From the NCBI RefSeq assembly GCF_011008845.1, contig NZ_JAAIWM010000010.1, positions 1 through 64,000 of the forward strand: a DNA stretch of 64,000 nucleotides, given 5' to 3'. Every line of letters starts with the position of its first letter. Position 1 is the stretch's first letter. The stretch is from Bacillus mesophilus. Its GTDB lineage: Bacteria > Bacillota > Bacilli > Bacillales > SA4. Positions 52,752 to 61,986 of the stretch are shown here, piece by piece. The notes under the pieces are model-generated. The model was not told the DNA's origin, made no database searches, and saw only the letters and a program-made list of their open reading frames with translations. Made by a program: the position numbers and the translations under genes.

Positions 52752-54174
52752 TCCAAAGAGACTTCATCCAGTAGCGGCAATTCTAAGATTTCTCCGTTCA
52801 CTTAGAGAATTAGCACTTCCACTAGTGATTTTTATTTTTGTCGGGGGCGGGAGAGAACGATTATTTGATACCCTGTATGTTGTTGGTATTATTGTGATCG
52901 TGCTTGGAATGCTCATTTTTGGTATTCTTACGTGGTTACGATTTACGTATAGAGTAGAGAAGGACGAGCTTCGGATTGAATCTGGTGTCTTTGTTAGGAA
53001 AAAGCGATATATTCCCATTGAGAAGATACAATCAATCGATGTTTCATCAGGAGTCATTCAGCGGATGTTTGGACTTGTTAAGGTTCAGGTAGAGACAGCT
53101 GGTGGAGGAGATGAAGCAGAAGCAGTTTTATCAGCAGTAACTAAGGTAGAAGCGGAAGAGCTAAAGGTTGTGCTTTCAAAACGTACCTACACAGATGAGC
53201 AAGATGAGAAGATTGAGGAAATAGACGAGGTGGTATTATCTCCAAAGGATATATTAATTATGGCTTCAACTTCTGGTGGAGTTGGCGTTGTCCTATCGGC
53301 GTTATTTGCTTTTTTAACGCAAGTTGATGAGTTCATACCCTATGACTATGTGTATGGTGTTGCTAGAAATGTAGTCGGCTCTAGTGTTGTAATTATAGTG
53401 GTTGGAGTAGTCTTTGTCACCCTACTCGCATGGATTGTAGCCATTGTAAGTGCCTCTGTTAAATTTGGAAATTATAAGCTAGTTAAAAGAGGAGAGAATC
53501 TATACATCTCTAGAGGTTTATTGGAAAAAAGAGAAATGACCATCCCGATTAAAAGGATACAAGCTGTAAGAGTACAGGAAAATATAGTTCGTCAATTATT
53601 TGGGTTTGCTAGTATCTACATTGAAGTAGCTGGAGGGGCGATAGATAAAAAAGAAGAAACATCGACCTTTTTATTACCGATTGTTTCTAAAAAGGAAGTC
53701 CCTAAATTGCTCGAAAGGTTTACGCCAGATTTTATCGTGGATTCAGAAGTGAACTCACTACCAAAGCGTGCTCAAAAACGTTATATATTTCGTACGATAA
53801 TTCCTAGTATAGTTGTAATTTTGATCATCAGTCTGTTACTCAATCCTTGGGGATACATAAGTGTAATTTTACTTCCAATAGCTTATCTTGTGGGAGTAAG
53901 TATGTACCGCGAAGCGGGTTGGGTCGTTAAGGAAAATCGCCTTTTACTTAGATATCGATTTCTTAACCGGCATACTGTATTTGCTAGAAGAAATAGAATT
54001 CAGGCATTCCATTTTATTCACTCCTTCTTTCAGAGAAAAAGCTTGTTAGCCTCTATTGTGGTCTCTACACAATCAAAGTTAACAGGGAAGCATTTTAAAG
54101 TAATGGATGTGGATGAAGTAGATGCTATAGAGTTATATCATTGGTATTCTTATGAGAAAAAGCAACCATCATAG
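52744..54174 (+). CDS. ydbT: PH-domain membrane protein YdbT
   Basis: About 476 residues with three bPH2 domains separated by membrane helix pairs: the cores read RKKRYIPIEKIQSIDV, EKREMTIPIKRIQAVRV and HTVFARRNRIQAFHF. Each is preceded by two hydrophobic helices. It forms a unit with YdbS, which overlaps it by eight bases. ATG 52744 with GGTGGAT before it fits best; ATG 52738 is also possible. Function in membrane peptide resistance is known only from relatives. Confidence 0.9.
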   Translation: MNSPKRLHPVAAILRFLRSLRELALPLVIFIFVGGGRERLFDTLYVVGIIVIVLGMLIFGILTWLRFTYRVEKDELRIESGVFVRKKRYIPIEKIQSIDVSSGVIQRMFGLVKVQVETAGGGDEAEAVLSAVTKVEAEELKVVLSKRTYTDEQDEKIEEIDEVVLSPKDILIMASTSGGVGVVLSALFAFLTQVDEFIPYDYVYGVARNVVGSSVVIIVVGVVFVTLLAWIVAIVSASVKFGNYKLVKRGENLYISRGLLEKREMTIPIKRIQAVRVQENIVRQLFGFASIYIEVAGGAIDKKEETSTFLLPIVSKKEVPKLLERFTPDFIVDSEVNSLPKRAQKRYIFRTIIPSIVVILIISLLLNPWGYISVILLPIAYLVGVSMYREAGWVVKENRLLLRYRFLNRHTVFARRNRIQAFHFIHSFFQRKSLLASIVVSTQSKLTGKHFKVMDVDEVDAIELYHWYSYEKKQPS

Positions 54175-54190
54175 TGATTGGTTGCTTCTT
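54158..54190 (+). terminator. Convergent bidirectional terminator
   Basis: AAGCAACCA (54160-54168) and TGGTTGCTT (54179-54187) form a nine-base stem overlapping the ydbT end and facing the rhomboid gene. Confidence 0.75.
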
Positions 54191-54226
54191 CGTTATATTA
54201 CATAAAATTTTCAGCTGGTTCTGAAG

Positions 54227-54955
54227 CTATCTAGTGATCATTCCGAGAATCACGAGGATGATCAAAACAATCCAAAACATTGATTTCCTATCAAGTCTTC
54301 TCGGCATTCGCGCTTTTATTTTTCTAAATGAAAAGGAAGGTTTAGATGATGCATGATAATGGTGACCTCTCTGCTTCGGTAAGACTAATGGAGCAAGAAT
54401 GGTACCACCAACAAAACCAAAGATATGTCCTAATATGTTTATATTTCCACCCACAAAGGTCATAATTAAACCAATAATTAAGATCGTGATAATGATCTGT
54501 GAATTGGCCTGATCAATTAGGTCTTTTCTGAAAAGGACCATATATAAGTAGATTCCAAATAATCCATAAATCGCACCAGAGGCACCTACATGACTAAAGT
54601 AAGCAGGCTCAAGTAAAAAAGTAGCGATATTAGCAACAAGAGCTGACCCGATATAAGCAAGTAGAAATTTATTTCTGCCTAGTAGCCTTTCAAGAGCTGG
54701 TCCGAATAACACCAAAGAGAAGGAATTAAATAAAACGTGAGTGAAGCTTGCGTGCAGTACTATTGGAGTAAATAATCGCCACCATTCACCTTGCCCAATA
54801 AACATATTATAGCCTACCATGGTTTCTAATAGGTAACGGCCTCCAGGAAGTCCAAAGCTAATCCAAACCCACAAAATAAAATGAATGGCCACTAAAAATG
54901 ATACAATAGGGTAAAACCGAAGGAACGTCCGAAAGTTTTCCGTACGTAGAAACAT
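54227..54955 (-). CDS. Rhomboid-family intramembrane protease
   Basis: A 242-residue protein with six to seven membrane helices. The catalytic serine lies in GASGAIYGLFG (GxSG) and the histidine in ILGHIFGFVGG, giving the Ser-His dyad. HASFTHVLFNSFSLVLFGPALE is the conserved helix 2. A basic cytoplasmic tail ends with one more hydrophobic stretch. It cleaves membrane-spanning substrates; none is known here. It matches YdcA of B. subtilis in position, between ydbT and acpS. It starts opposite acpS, giving a divergent promoter region. Confidence 0.92.
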   Translation of the reverse strand: MFLRTENFRTFLRFYPIVSFLVAIHFILWVWISFGLPGGRYLLETMVGYNMFIGQGEWWRLFTPIVLHASFTHVLFNSFSLVLFGPALERLLGRNKFLLAYIGSALVANIATFLLEPAYFSHVGASGAIYGLFGIYLYMVLFRKDLIDQANSQIIITILIIGLIMTFVGGNINILGHIFGFVGGTILAPLVLPKQRGHHYHASSKPSFSFRKIKARMPRRLDRKSMFWIVLIILVILGMITR

Positions 54956-55064
54956 ATATAAACGACTCCTTTTCTATTCAATCTCTTACTTTTATTTTAT
55001 CATATGAGTACAACCCACTCCTACATGATAGCTTTTCAATAATCATACATAGAAAGAGGATTTT

Positions 55065-55421
55065 ATGATCAAAGGCATAGGTGTAGATATTATAGAACTA
55101 AATAGAATTGAAGAACTTGCATCAAATAAAAAATTTATTCATCGCATTTTAACTCATGCAGAAATAGAAACCTTCTTGCCACTTACTAATAGAAGAAAGA
55201 TTGAGTACTTGGCAGGCCGTTTTGCTGCTAAAGAAGCCTTTTCAAAAGCGATGGGAACAGGTATTGGAAAAAATCTGCAGTTTATTGACATAGAAGTTTC
55301 TCAGGACTCATTTGGGAAGCCGTATATCTCCAAACCCTTTGCTACTGGTGTACATTTGTCCATTTCTCATAGTAAGGAATACGCAGTTGCACAAGTAATT
55401 ATTGAAAGCTCGTCAAGCTAG
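55065..55421 (+). CDS. acpS: Holo-ACP synthase
   Basis: A 118-residue enzyme that moves the phosphopantetheine group of CoA to acyl carrier protein. IGVDIIELNRI is the N-terminal magnesium site with Asp8, GRFAAKEAFSKAMG carries the conserved Glu and Lys, and the C-terminal LSISHSKEYA is the family end. AGAGGAT precedes ATG. acpS and ydcC are neighbours in B. subtilis as well. Confidence 0.96.
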   Translation: MIKGIGVDIIELNRIEELASNKKFIHRILTHAEIETFLPLTNRRKIEYLAGRFAAKEAFSKAMGTGIGKNLQFIDIEVSQDSFGKPYISKPFATGVHLSISHSKEYAVAQVIIESSSS

Positions 55422-55437
55422 TCTGCATATTGTGATA

Positions 55438-55490
55438 CTTTGTCTCATATATTCTATTGGGAATTAATTTTACAAAAGTATGAGACAAAG
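55438..55490 (+). other. Inverted repeat before ydcC
   Basis: CTTTGTCTCATA (55438-55449) and TATGAGACAAAG (55479-55490) are a perfect 12-base inverted repeat with a 29-base spacer. The right arm runs into the ribosome binding site AAAGGGG of ydcC. No T run follows the right arm. Confidence 0.65.
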
Positions 55491-55501
55491 GGGATGACAT
55501 T

Positions 55502-56518
55502 ATGCGAAAGAAATTAGGTTTCGTTTTACTAGCAATGCTAGTTCTCCTTGCATTAGCAGGGTGTGGAGAAAAGAGTCAAGAAGATGTGGTAAAGGCTTTA
55601 GGTACAAAGATGGAGGAAATTTCAGGTTATAAGGCAACAGCAAAGATGACGCTACAAACTGGAGCAGAAGAGCAGGTGTATGATGTTGGGATTTGGCACT
55701 CTAAGCCACACTATTACAAGGTAGATTTAAAGAATGTTCAAAAAGATCAAAGCCAAATGATCTTACGTAACGATGAAGGTGTATTCGTTCTAACACCAGC
55801 ACTAAACAAAAGCTTCCGTTTCCAAAGTGATTGGCCTTTAAACAGCAGTCAAGCATACCTATATGAATCCTTAGTTAAGGATATTTTAGGTGATAAAGAA
55901 GCTGTATTCAAAGCAACAGAAGAACACTATGTATTTGAAACGAAAACAAATTACAAAAACAGCAAGGCTATTCCAGTTCAGGAAATTACTCTAAATAAAA
56001 AGGACTTAACTCCTGTTTTAGTTAAAGTAATGGACCCAGATCGTAATCCTTTACTTCAAGTAGAGTTTACGAGCGTCGAGTTAAATGCAAGCTTTGATGA
56101 AGGTGCATTTGATATGAACAGAAATATGACAGCGGCACAAATTGATGTTCCGACGATGGCGGGTCAAGCTCAAAACACACCATTTGAAGTGTTATATCCA
56201 TTTGAATTACCAGAGGGTGTAAAGCTAATTGGTGAGAAGGAAATTGAGACTGAAGAAGGAAAACGCCTAATCCTTTCATATGGTGGAGAAGGTAAAAACT
56301 TCACATTAATTCAAGAACGTGCAGATGTTGCTACGGTGACTACTACTTCTATGGTAAGTGGAGAGCCAGTTGATCTTGGTTTCACAGTAGGTGCACTAAC
56401 AGAAAATTCAATTTCATGGTCACATAACGGAGTTGAATTCATGATTGCATCTAACGACCTTACTCAAGAGGAGCTATTAATGGTTGCTAGCTCTGTTCAA
56501 GGTCAATCAATTAAATAA
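55502..56518 (+). CDS. ydcC: LolA-like lipoprotein YdcC
   Basis: A 338-residue lipoprotein with signal peptide and lipobox LALAGC (about 17-22). The mature part begins with a LolA-like beta-sheet region: KMEEISGYKATAKMTLQT and YKVDLKNVQKDQSQMILRNDEGVFVLTPALNK. A second beta-rich region follows after a Pro-rich turn. YdcC is a sporulation-linked lipoprotein in B. subtilis without a settled function. AAAGGGG lies before ATG inside a possible hairpin. Confidence 0.9.
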   Translation: MRKKLGFVLLAMLVLLALAGCGEKSQEDVVKALGTKMEEISGYKATAKMTLQTGAEEQVYDVGIWHSKPHYYKVDLKNVQKDQSQMILRNDEGVFVLTPALNKSFRFQSDWPLNSSQAYLYESLVKDILGDKEAVFKATEEHYVFETKTNYKNSKAIPVQEITLNKKDLTPVLVKVMDPDRNPLLQVEFTSVELNASFDEGAFDMNRNMTAAQIDVPTMAGQAQNTPFEVLYPFELPEGVKLIGEKEIETEEGKRLILSYGGEGKNFTLIQERADVATVTTTSMVSGEPVDLGFTVGALTENSISWSHNGVEFMIASNDLTQEELLMVASSVQGQSIK

Positions 56519-56530
56519 TAATCAACAAAG

Positions 56531-56569
56531 ATTAGACCCAGCAAATTTGTTGGGTCTAATTATTTTTTA
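56531..56569 (+). terminator. Terminator after ydcC
   Basis: ATTAGACCCA (56531-56540) and TGGGTCTAAT (56551-56560) form a perfect ten-base stem; TATTTTTT follows. Confidence 0.92.
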
Positions 56570-56616
56570 GCTATAGTTTTGTAAAGGCTTTCAGACAAAG
56601 ATCTCATTTTTCTTGT

Positions 56617-56645
56617 TTGACTTTAAGAGTATGGTGTTAAATAAT
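56617..56645 (+). promoter_or_regulatory. Possible SigA promoter of alr
   Basis: TTGACT (56617-56622), 17 bases, AATAAT (56640-56645), 47 bases before the alr start. Confidence 0.6.
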
Positions 56646-56692
56646 TTATCTATATCTTTTATAAATCGTTAACGACTAAGGAAGTGTTTGAT

Positions 56693-57862
56693 TTGTCTAT
56701 ATCCCATTTCTATCGAGATACTTGGGTGGAAGTTTCCTTAAATAATATTTATGAAAATGTCAGTAAAATGCGAGAATATCTTGATGATTCGACTCGTATT
56801 ATAGCTGTAGTGAAAGCGAATGCCTATGGACACGGTGATCTTGGTGTAGCAAGGGTAGCTATTGAGGCCGGTGCCTCATTATTGGCGGTAGCTTTTCTAG
56901 ATGAAGCATTATCCTTAAGAAGGGGTGGAATAACAGAACCGATCCTTGTTTTAGGTGTAACGCGACCTGAAGATGCCGTAATTTGTGCTGAACAGAATTT
57001 ATCAGTAACGGTGTTTCATGAAGAATGGCTTAAGCAAGTAAAGGACCTTCAAATTGAAAAGCCCCTAAAAATACATGTCAAATATGATACAGGCATGAAC
57101 CGATTAGGTACTACATCATTGGATGAGCTTCACTGTATAATCAAAATTATTGAGAAACACCCATCTTTTTCACTAGAGGGACTTTTTACTCATTTTGCAA
57201 CTGCGGATGAGTTGGAAACAGACTATTTTGATCAGCAATTTTTACGTTTTCAAGAAGCTGTTAACTCTGTCGTCCAAAAGACTGCCAACATCCCGATTAT
57301 TCATTGTGGAAACAGTGCAACCGGCTTGCGTTTTCCAGAAAAATTATTTAATGCTGTTAGAATGGGAATCTCCATGTATGGTCTATCACCTTCGATGGAG
57401 ATGCAACACCTATTACCCTTTGAGCTAAAACAAGCCTTTTCCTTGCATAGCAAAATCAGTCATGTTAAGAAGATCAAAGCAGGTGAAAGTGTAAGTTACG
57501 GTGCAACTTATACCTCAGAACAAGAGGAATGGATTGCGACAGTTCCGGTTGGATATGCAGATGGATGGTTAAGAAGATTAAGCAATCAAGAAGTTCTTGT
57601 GAACGGGAAGCGAACTCAAATTGTCGGAAGAATTTGTATGGATCAGTTTATGATTCGCTTGCCCGAAAAGATGGATATAGGAACCCGAGTTACGTTAATT
57701 GGTGAACAGGGTATGGAGAGAATATCAATTGATGAAGTTGCAGAAGAGATGGACACTATAAATTATGAGATTCCTTGTATGATTAGTTATCGTGTACCAA
57801 GAATTCACATGAAGAATGGCAAGATTGAACATGTTATAAACCCCATCATTCAAAATATGTAA
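56693..57862 (+). CDS. alr: Alanine racemase
   Basis: A 389-residue PLP enzyme, the same length as B. subtilis Alr. It makes D-alanine for the wall. The PLP lysine lies in VVKANAYGHG (Lys near 39), the catalytic Tyr in SYGATY (near 268), and GRICMDQFMI is a family signature. TTG 56693 is chosen because AAGGAAG lies nine bases before it; GTG 56684 touches that site. Its place before ndoAI is conserved. It supplies Ddl, encoded 12 kb upstream. Confidence 0.95.
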   Translation: MSISHFYRDTWVEVSLNNIYENVSKMREYLDDSTRIIAVVKANAYGHGDLGVARVAIEAGASLLAVAFLDEALSLRRGGITEPILVLGVTRPEDAVICAEQNLSVTVFHEEWLKQVKDLQIEKPLKIHVKYDTGMNRLGTTSLDELHCIIKIIEKHPSFSLEGLFTHFATADELETDYFDQQFLRFQEAVNSVVQKTANIPIIHCGNSATGLRFPEKLFNAVRMGISMYGLSPSMEMQHLLPFELKQAFSLHSKISHVKKIKAGESVSYGATYTSEQEEWIATVPVGYADGWLRRLSNQEVLVNGKRTQIVGRICMDQFMIRLPEKMDIGTRVTLIGEQGMERISIDEVAEEMDTINYEIPCMISYRVPRIHMKNGKIEHVINPIIQNM

Positions 57863-58023
57863 TGGTAGAAGAAAGAAAAATAATAAATGATGCATAATTT
57901 CTATCAGGTAAATAGATAATATGGTAGGATTTGCAGAAGAACTTTGCAAAATCGTCTATTAGGTGATATGATTAAAAATGGATTAAAATATGTGTGTGTA
58001 GTTGATGGTGGAGGTGTATGTTT

Positions 58024-58308
58024 GTGTCCGATTCTAGTGCAACAACAACTGAGATTATTGTTCGTTTACCGCAACAATTAATCAGTGAATTAGATGGGAT
58101 CATTAAACAGGAGAACGGTAGTCATAGTGACATCATTTATCAAGCAACGAAGATGTATTTAAGAGAAAGAAAAAAGCGTCATATCCGTGAGTCTATGAGA
58201 AGAGGCTATATGGAAATGGCGAAAATTAACTTGAATATTGCGTCAGAAGCATTCCTAGCTGAAGAAGAAGCAGATCACACCGTTGAACGCCTAGTAAGCG
58301 GGGGGTAA
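58024..58308 (+). CDS. ndoAI: Antitoxin EndoAI
   Basis: A 94-residue ribbon-helix-helix antitoxin. [20 protein letters not shown] is the DNA-binding part and [20 protein letters not shown] is the toxin-binding tail. The length matches the 93 residues of B. subtilis. GTG 58024 follows GGAGGTG at normal spacing; ATG 58018 is too close. It binds NdoA and represses the pair. The toxin gene starts four bases after its stop codon. Confidence 0.94.
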   Translation: MSDSSATTTEIIVRLPQQLISELDGIIKQENGSHSDIIYQATKMYLRERKKRHIRESMRRGYMEMAKINLNIASEAFLAEEEADHTVERLVSGG

Positions 58309-58312
58309 TCCT

Positions 58313-58663
58313 TTGATTGTTAAACGTGGTGACGTTTATTTTGCTGACCTTTCCCCAGTAGTTGGATCCGAACAAGGGGGAGTAAGACCTGTCCTTGTTC
58401 TTCAAAACGATATTGGGAATCGGTTTAGTCCCACAGTTATTGTTGCTGCAATAACTGCCCAAATCCAAAAAGCTAAGCTTCCTACTCATGTTGAGATAGA
58501 TGCAAAGCGATATGGATTTGAGCGAGACTCTGTCATTTTACTAGAACAAATTCGAACAATTGATAAGCAACGATTGACGGACAAAATCACACATCTAGAT
58601 GATGAAATGATGGAAAAAGTGGACGAAGGCGTACAGATTAGTCTTGGACTCATCGATTTTTAA
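58313..58663 (+). CDS. ndoA: MazF-type endoribonuclease toxin NdoA
   Basis: A 116-residue toxin almost identical in pattern to B. subtilis EndoA, with the RNase core [23 protein letters not shown] in [10 protein letters not shown] and the C-terminal [12 protein letters not shown]. In the family it cuts RNA at UACAU sites. Start is TTG behind GGGGGG. It forms the alr-ndoAI-ndoA cluster directly upstream of the stressosome operon. Confidence 0.96.
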   Translation: MIVKRGDVYFADLSPVVGSEQGGVRPVLVLQNDIGNRFSPTVIVAAITAQIQKAKLPTHVEIDAKRYGFERDSVILLEQIRTIDKQRLTDKITHLDDEMMEKVDEGVQISLGLIDF

Positions 58664-58678
58664 TAGCACTTATATTAT

Positions 58679-58722
58679 AAAGCTGTTTAGAAGAAAATTC
58701 TAAGCAGCTTTATTTATTTTTG
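58679..58722 (+). terminator. Terminator after ndoA
   Basis: AAGCTGTTTAGAA (58680-58692) pairs with TTCTAAGCAGCTT with one bulged base; TATTTATTTTTG follows. It splits the toxin pair from the rsb operon. In 58723-58914 a weak TTGAAA-17-AATAAT (58798-58826) is the only promoter candidate. Confidence 0.85.
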
Positions 58723-58914
58723 TTAAAGCAGCCATGAATGAATGGTCAACTAAAACTCTAAAATATCATATAAATTATTCCAAAAGGTAATAAAAAATTG
58801 AAAGAAAATTGGATGAATGAAATAATAGATTTAGATATTTGCACTATATGCACATATATATAAAGAGTGATAAAAAAATACTTATTGCAGAAAGAGTCTT
58901 AGGGGGAATACAGG

Positions 58915-59751
58915 ATGGATACATTTTTACTAGCGCTCATACGAGAAAACCAAGAAGAAATCGTTAATAAATGGCTAGAGGAAATCAGAGTATTAGGTAA
59001 TGAAAATAGTTTGCGGGTTGTTTCTGATCAATTATTCCTTAACACTAGTAGAGAATTTGTTCACCTTATTATTACAAATGTGGAGAACACAAAGGAGCAA
59101 CTCTCAGTTAACTTGAATGATTTCTCAGAAAGAATTATTAAACTAGGATGGCCTCTTAGCTATATAACCGAAGGGCTGCAGCAGTTCAGAAAAGTGATTC
59201 ACTGCTGGTTACAAGAACGTGAGACAGCTCCGGCTGGTCAGTTAAGAATCATGAATGAAGTAAATGAGTGGATTGATCCCATTATAAATCATATGGTGAA
59301 TCATTATTCAGGGTCATGGGAGCATACGGTTTCCATGCAGAAGATGGCACTTCAGGAGCTATCAGCGCCACTTATTCCTGTATTTGATAACATCACGGTG
59401 ATGCCTCTAATTGGAACAATCGATACAGATCGGGCGAGAAAAATTATGGAAAACCTACTACAAGGTGTCGTTAAGCACCGCTCGGAGGTAGTGTTAATAG
59501 ATATTACGGGTGTACCTGTTGTGGATACTATGGTAGCACATCATATTATCCAAGCAGCTGAAGCGGTTAGGCTTGTTGGAACAAAATGCTTAATCGTTGG
59601 GATTCGCCCAGAAATAGCACAGACGATTGTAAACTTAGGAATAGATTTAAGTCATATCATCACTAAGAACTCACTAAAGAATGGGCTAGAATCTGCATTA
59701 AATATGACGAATCGAACGATTGTCAAAACTTCAGTAGGTGAAAATAAATGA
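58915..59751 (+). CDS. rsbRA: Stressosome co-antagonist RsbR
   Basis: A 278-residue protein. The N-terminal globin-like helical domain (about 1-140) senses stress; the C-terminal STAS domain (about 150-270) forms the stressosome core with RsbS. Phospho-acceptor threonines are visible in [11 protein letters not shown] and [15 protein letters not shown], the counterparts of RsbRA Thr171 and Thr205. AGGGGGAA lies before ATG. It shares ATGA with rsbS. It heads the rsbR-S-T-U-V-W-sigB-X operon. Confidence 0.95.
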   Translation: MDTFLLALIRENQEEIVNKWLEEIRVLGNENSLRVVSDQLFLNTSREFVHLIITNVENTKEQLSVNLNDFSERIIKLGWPLSYITEGLQQFRKVIHCWLQERETAPAGQLRIMNEVNEWIDPIINHMVNHYSGSWEHTVSMQKMALQELSAPLIPVFDNITVMPLIGTIDTDRARKIMENLLQGVVKHRSEVVLIDITGVPVVDTMVAHHIIQAAEAVRLVGTKCLIVGIRPEIAQTIVNLGIDLSHIITKNSLKNGLESALNMTNRTIVKTSVGENK

Positions 59752-60104
59752 GAATTCCAATTTTAAAACTTCGACAATACTTATTAGTTACTATTCAATG
59801 GGAGCTTGATGACCAAACAGCTATTCAATTTCAAGAAGACCTTCTGAGGAAGATTCATGAAACGGGAGCTAAAGGAATTGTGATAGATTTGACATCAGTA
59901 GATATTATTGATTCCTTTATCGCAAAGGTAATCGGAGACGTTGTGAGCATGTCAAGTCTAATGGGAGCGAAGGTTGTTTTAACAGGGATTCAACCAGCTG
60001 TTGCAATAACTCTAGTTGACTTAGGAATCCATTTAAATGATGTTCCAACTGCAATAGACTTAGAAAAAGGATTAGATAAGCTTCAGCAAGAATTGGGGGA
60101 ATAA
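59748..60104 (+). CDS. rsbS: Stressosome antagonist RsbS
   Basis: A 118-residue single STAS domain. The phosphorylated serine lies in [15 protein letters not shown], the counterpart of Ser59. It holds RsbT in the stressosome until phosphorylated. The start overlaps the end of rsbR by four bases and rsbT follows after two bases, which fits translational coupling of the three. Confidence 0.95.
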   Translation: MRIPILKLRQYLLVTIQWELDDQTAIQFQEDLLRKIHETGAKGIVIDLTSVDIIDSFIAKVIGDVVSMSSLMGAKVVLTGIQPAVAITLVDLGIHLNDVPTAIDLEKGLDKLQQELGE

Positions 60105-60106
60105 GG

Positions 60107-60511
60107 ATGGAAATCCAATCCTGCGTTAAAATTATTTCAGAATGGGACATTGTAGCTGCTCGCCAAATGGGGAGAGATATTGCAAAGCAATTAGGCTTTG
60201 GAACAGTAGATCAGGCTAGAATTGCAACAGCGATTTCGGAAATGGCTCGTAATATATATTTGTATGCTCAAAAAGGATCAATTTGTATCGAACAAATACA
60301 TACAGTTGATCGAGTTGGAATTAAGGTTTCTTCTATCGATGAAGGTCCTGGAATAACTGACATAAGGCGAGCGATGGAAGATGGTTTTTCTTCTTCTGGT
60401 GGACTTGGAGCTGGATTGCCAGGGGTTAGACGTTTAATGGATGAATTCAACATAGATTCAGAAGTTGGCAAAGGGACTGAGATTGTTACCATAAAATGGC
60501 TTAGAAAATAA
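60107..60511 (+). CDS. rsbT: Stressosome switch kinase RsbT
   Basis: A 134-residue GHKL-type serine/threonine kinase. The N box reads ATAISEMARNIYLYA, G1 is DEGPGITD, and G2 SSSGGLGAGLPGVRRLMD. It phosphorylates RsbR and RsbS under stress, then is released to activate RsbU. GGGGGAATAAGG precedes ATG. Confidence 0.96.
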   Translation: MEIQSCVKIISEWDIVAARQMGRDIAKQLGFGTVDQARIATAISEMARNIYLYAQKGSICIEQIHTVDRVGIKVSSIDEGPGITDIRRAMEDGFSSSGGLGAGLPGVRRLMDEFNIDSEVGKGTEIVTIKWLRK

Positions 60512-60548
60512 GAAAATATAGGTGTAGTTGACCAAGGGAGAGATGAGG

Positions 60549-61562
60549 TTGGACAATCAGCAAATCATGTTAGGTAAATACGAAGACTTACTAACAAAAT
60601 ATCTCCGTGATTCAAATGAGCAGCTTCTATACAAAGGTCAAAAGTTAAGTAGGCAATCTATAGAAAATGATATAACTCCAGAAGAAATAGTAGCGATTCA
60701 TAAATCAGTTCTGCAGAATTTGTATCCTGATATTCCAAAAAAGGTAGTCGATTCTTTTGACCTCTTATTAGAGGTAATGATTGGCTATGGTCTAGTTTAT
60801 TTGGAGCATCAACTCTTGAGAGATCAACAAGAAGAGATTAAAAGTGAAATGGAAATTGCTGCGAATGTTCAGCAAACGTTACTAGGAACTAAGGTACCAA
60901 CGGTAAAGGGATTGGACATTGGAGCAATCAGTATCCCGGCAAGACAAATGAATGGGGACTACTTCCATTTCGTTGAAGATGAATCGGGCAGCATAAGTGT
61001 AGCGGTAGCCGATGTAATTGGAAAGGGCATTCCAGCTGCTCTTTGTATGTCTATGATCAAATATGCGATGGATAGTTTACCTGAATCCAGGAACCGTCCT
61101 AGTTTTGTACTAGAAAATTTAAACCGAGTTGTGGAACAAAATGTAGATATTACAATGTTTATTACAATGGTTTATGGAATGTTTGATGCCGAAACAAATT
61201 ACTTCACATACTCTTCTGCGGGGCATGAGCCAGGATTTCACTACTCTTCTAAAGAAGAAAAATTCTATGATTTAAACCCATCTGGGCTTGTGTTAGGTGT
61301 CGATAAGTCTATGAAGTATAAGGAACACAGTCTCCGGATTGAAGAAGGTGATATGATTATACTTTTATCCGACGGCGTAACAGAGACAAGGTCAGATGAA
61401 GGGTTTATTGAAAGGGAAGACATTGTACAACTAGTCCGTAAATTTAATCACCTTCCTGCTCAAGAGATTGTGGAAAGTATTTATAAGGAGTTAGTAAAAC
61501 TTCAAGATTTTCAGTTGAAGGATGACTTTACTTTGATAATTTTTAAAAGAATAGGTTTATAA
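60549..61562 (+). CDS. rsbU: PP2C phosphatase RsbU
   Basis: About 337 residues. The N-terminal four-helix domain (about 1-90) binds RsbT; the C-terminal part is a PP2C/SpoIIE phosphatase with ANVQQTLLG, AISIPARQMNGDYFHF, ADVIGKGIPAALCMSM, ASAGHEPGF-like SSAGHEPGFHY and LSDGVTETR. It removes phosphate from RsbV and so frees SigB. TTG 60549 follows GGGAG at normal distance and the product then starts MDN, in line with known RsbU; ATG 60543 is too close. Confidence 0.95.
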   Translation: MDNQQIMLGKYEDLLTKYLRDSNEQLLYKGQKLSRQSIENDITPEEIVAIHKSVLQNLYPDIPKKVVDSFDLLLEVMIGYGLVYLEHQLLRDQQEEIKSEMEIAANVQQTLLGTKVPTVKGLDIGAISIPARQMNGDYFHFVEDESGSISVAVADVIGKGIPAALCMSMIKYAMDSLPESRNRPSFVLENLNRVVEQNVDITMFITMVYGMFDAETNYFTYSSAGHEPGFHYSSKEEKFYDLNPSGLVLGVDKSMKYKEHSLRIEEGDMIILLSDGVTETRSDEGFIEREDIVQLVRKFNHLPAQEIVESIYKELVKLQDFQLKDDFTLIIFKRIGL

Positions 61563-61580
61563 TGCTAAATTAGCGGGTAA
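61555..61580 (+). promoter_or_regulatory. SigB promoter before rsbV
   Basis: GTTTAT (61555-61560), a 14-base spacer and GGGTAA (61575-61580) match the SigB consensus GTTTAA-N13-15-GGGTAT with one change in each box. It overlaps the rsbU stop codon. B. subtilis has its SigB autoregulatory promoter at the same place. Confidence 0.88.
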
Positions 61581-61665
61581 ATACCCTTTGTGGCCTAGCA
61601 AATGGCTTGGACTTTAAAGAAGGAATTAATCAAATTTACAATATTGATATAAGGGAGTGGAGAAA

Positions 61666-61983
61666 GTGAATCTACAGGTCGAGATTAACCAAGAAGGCTT
61701 AACACATCATGTATTTGTTAAAGGAGAAGTGGATGCTTACACAGCTCCCCAATTGAAGGATCAACTTGTACCATTAGCTGAACAAAAGGATGCGAACCTT
61801 TCTATTGACCTCGCAGGTGTTTCATATATTGATAGTACAGGACTAGGGGTTTTCATTGGCGTTCTCAAAACAACTAGAAAATCAGGTGGTTCTCTACAGC
61901 TAATAGGTTTAAATGAACGAGTGAAGCGGTTATTTATGATAACGGGTTTACATGAAATTATTAATATTTCTGGAGTTGAGTAA
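61666..61983 (+). CDS. rsbV: Anti-anti-sigma factor RsbV
   Basis: A 105-residue STAS protein. VSYIDSTGLGVFIG carries the serine phosphorylated by RsbW. Unphosphorylated RsbV binds RsbW and releases SigB. GTG 61666 follows AAGGGAGTGG and gives the family N terminus MNLQVEINQ; an upstream GTG at 61657 overlaps the site. It follows the SigB promoter and so starts the autoregulated part of the operon. Confidence 0.95.
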   Translation: MNLQVEINQEGLTHHVFVKGEVDAYTAPQLKDQLVPLAEQKDANLSIDLAGVSYIDSTGLGVFIGVLKTTRKSGGSLQLIGLNERVKRLFMITGLHEIINISGVE

Positions 61984-61986
61984 AAA

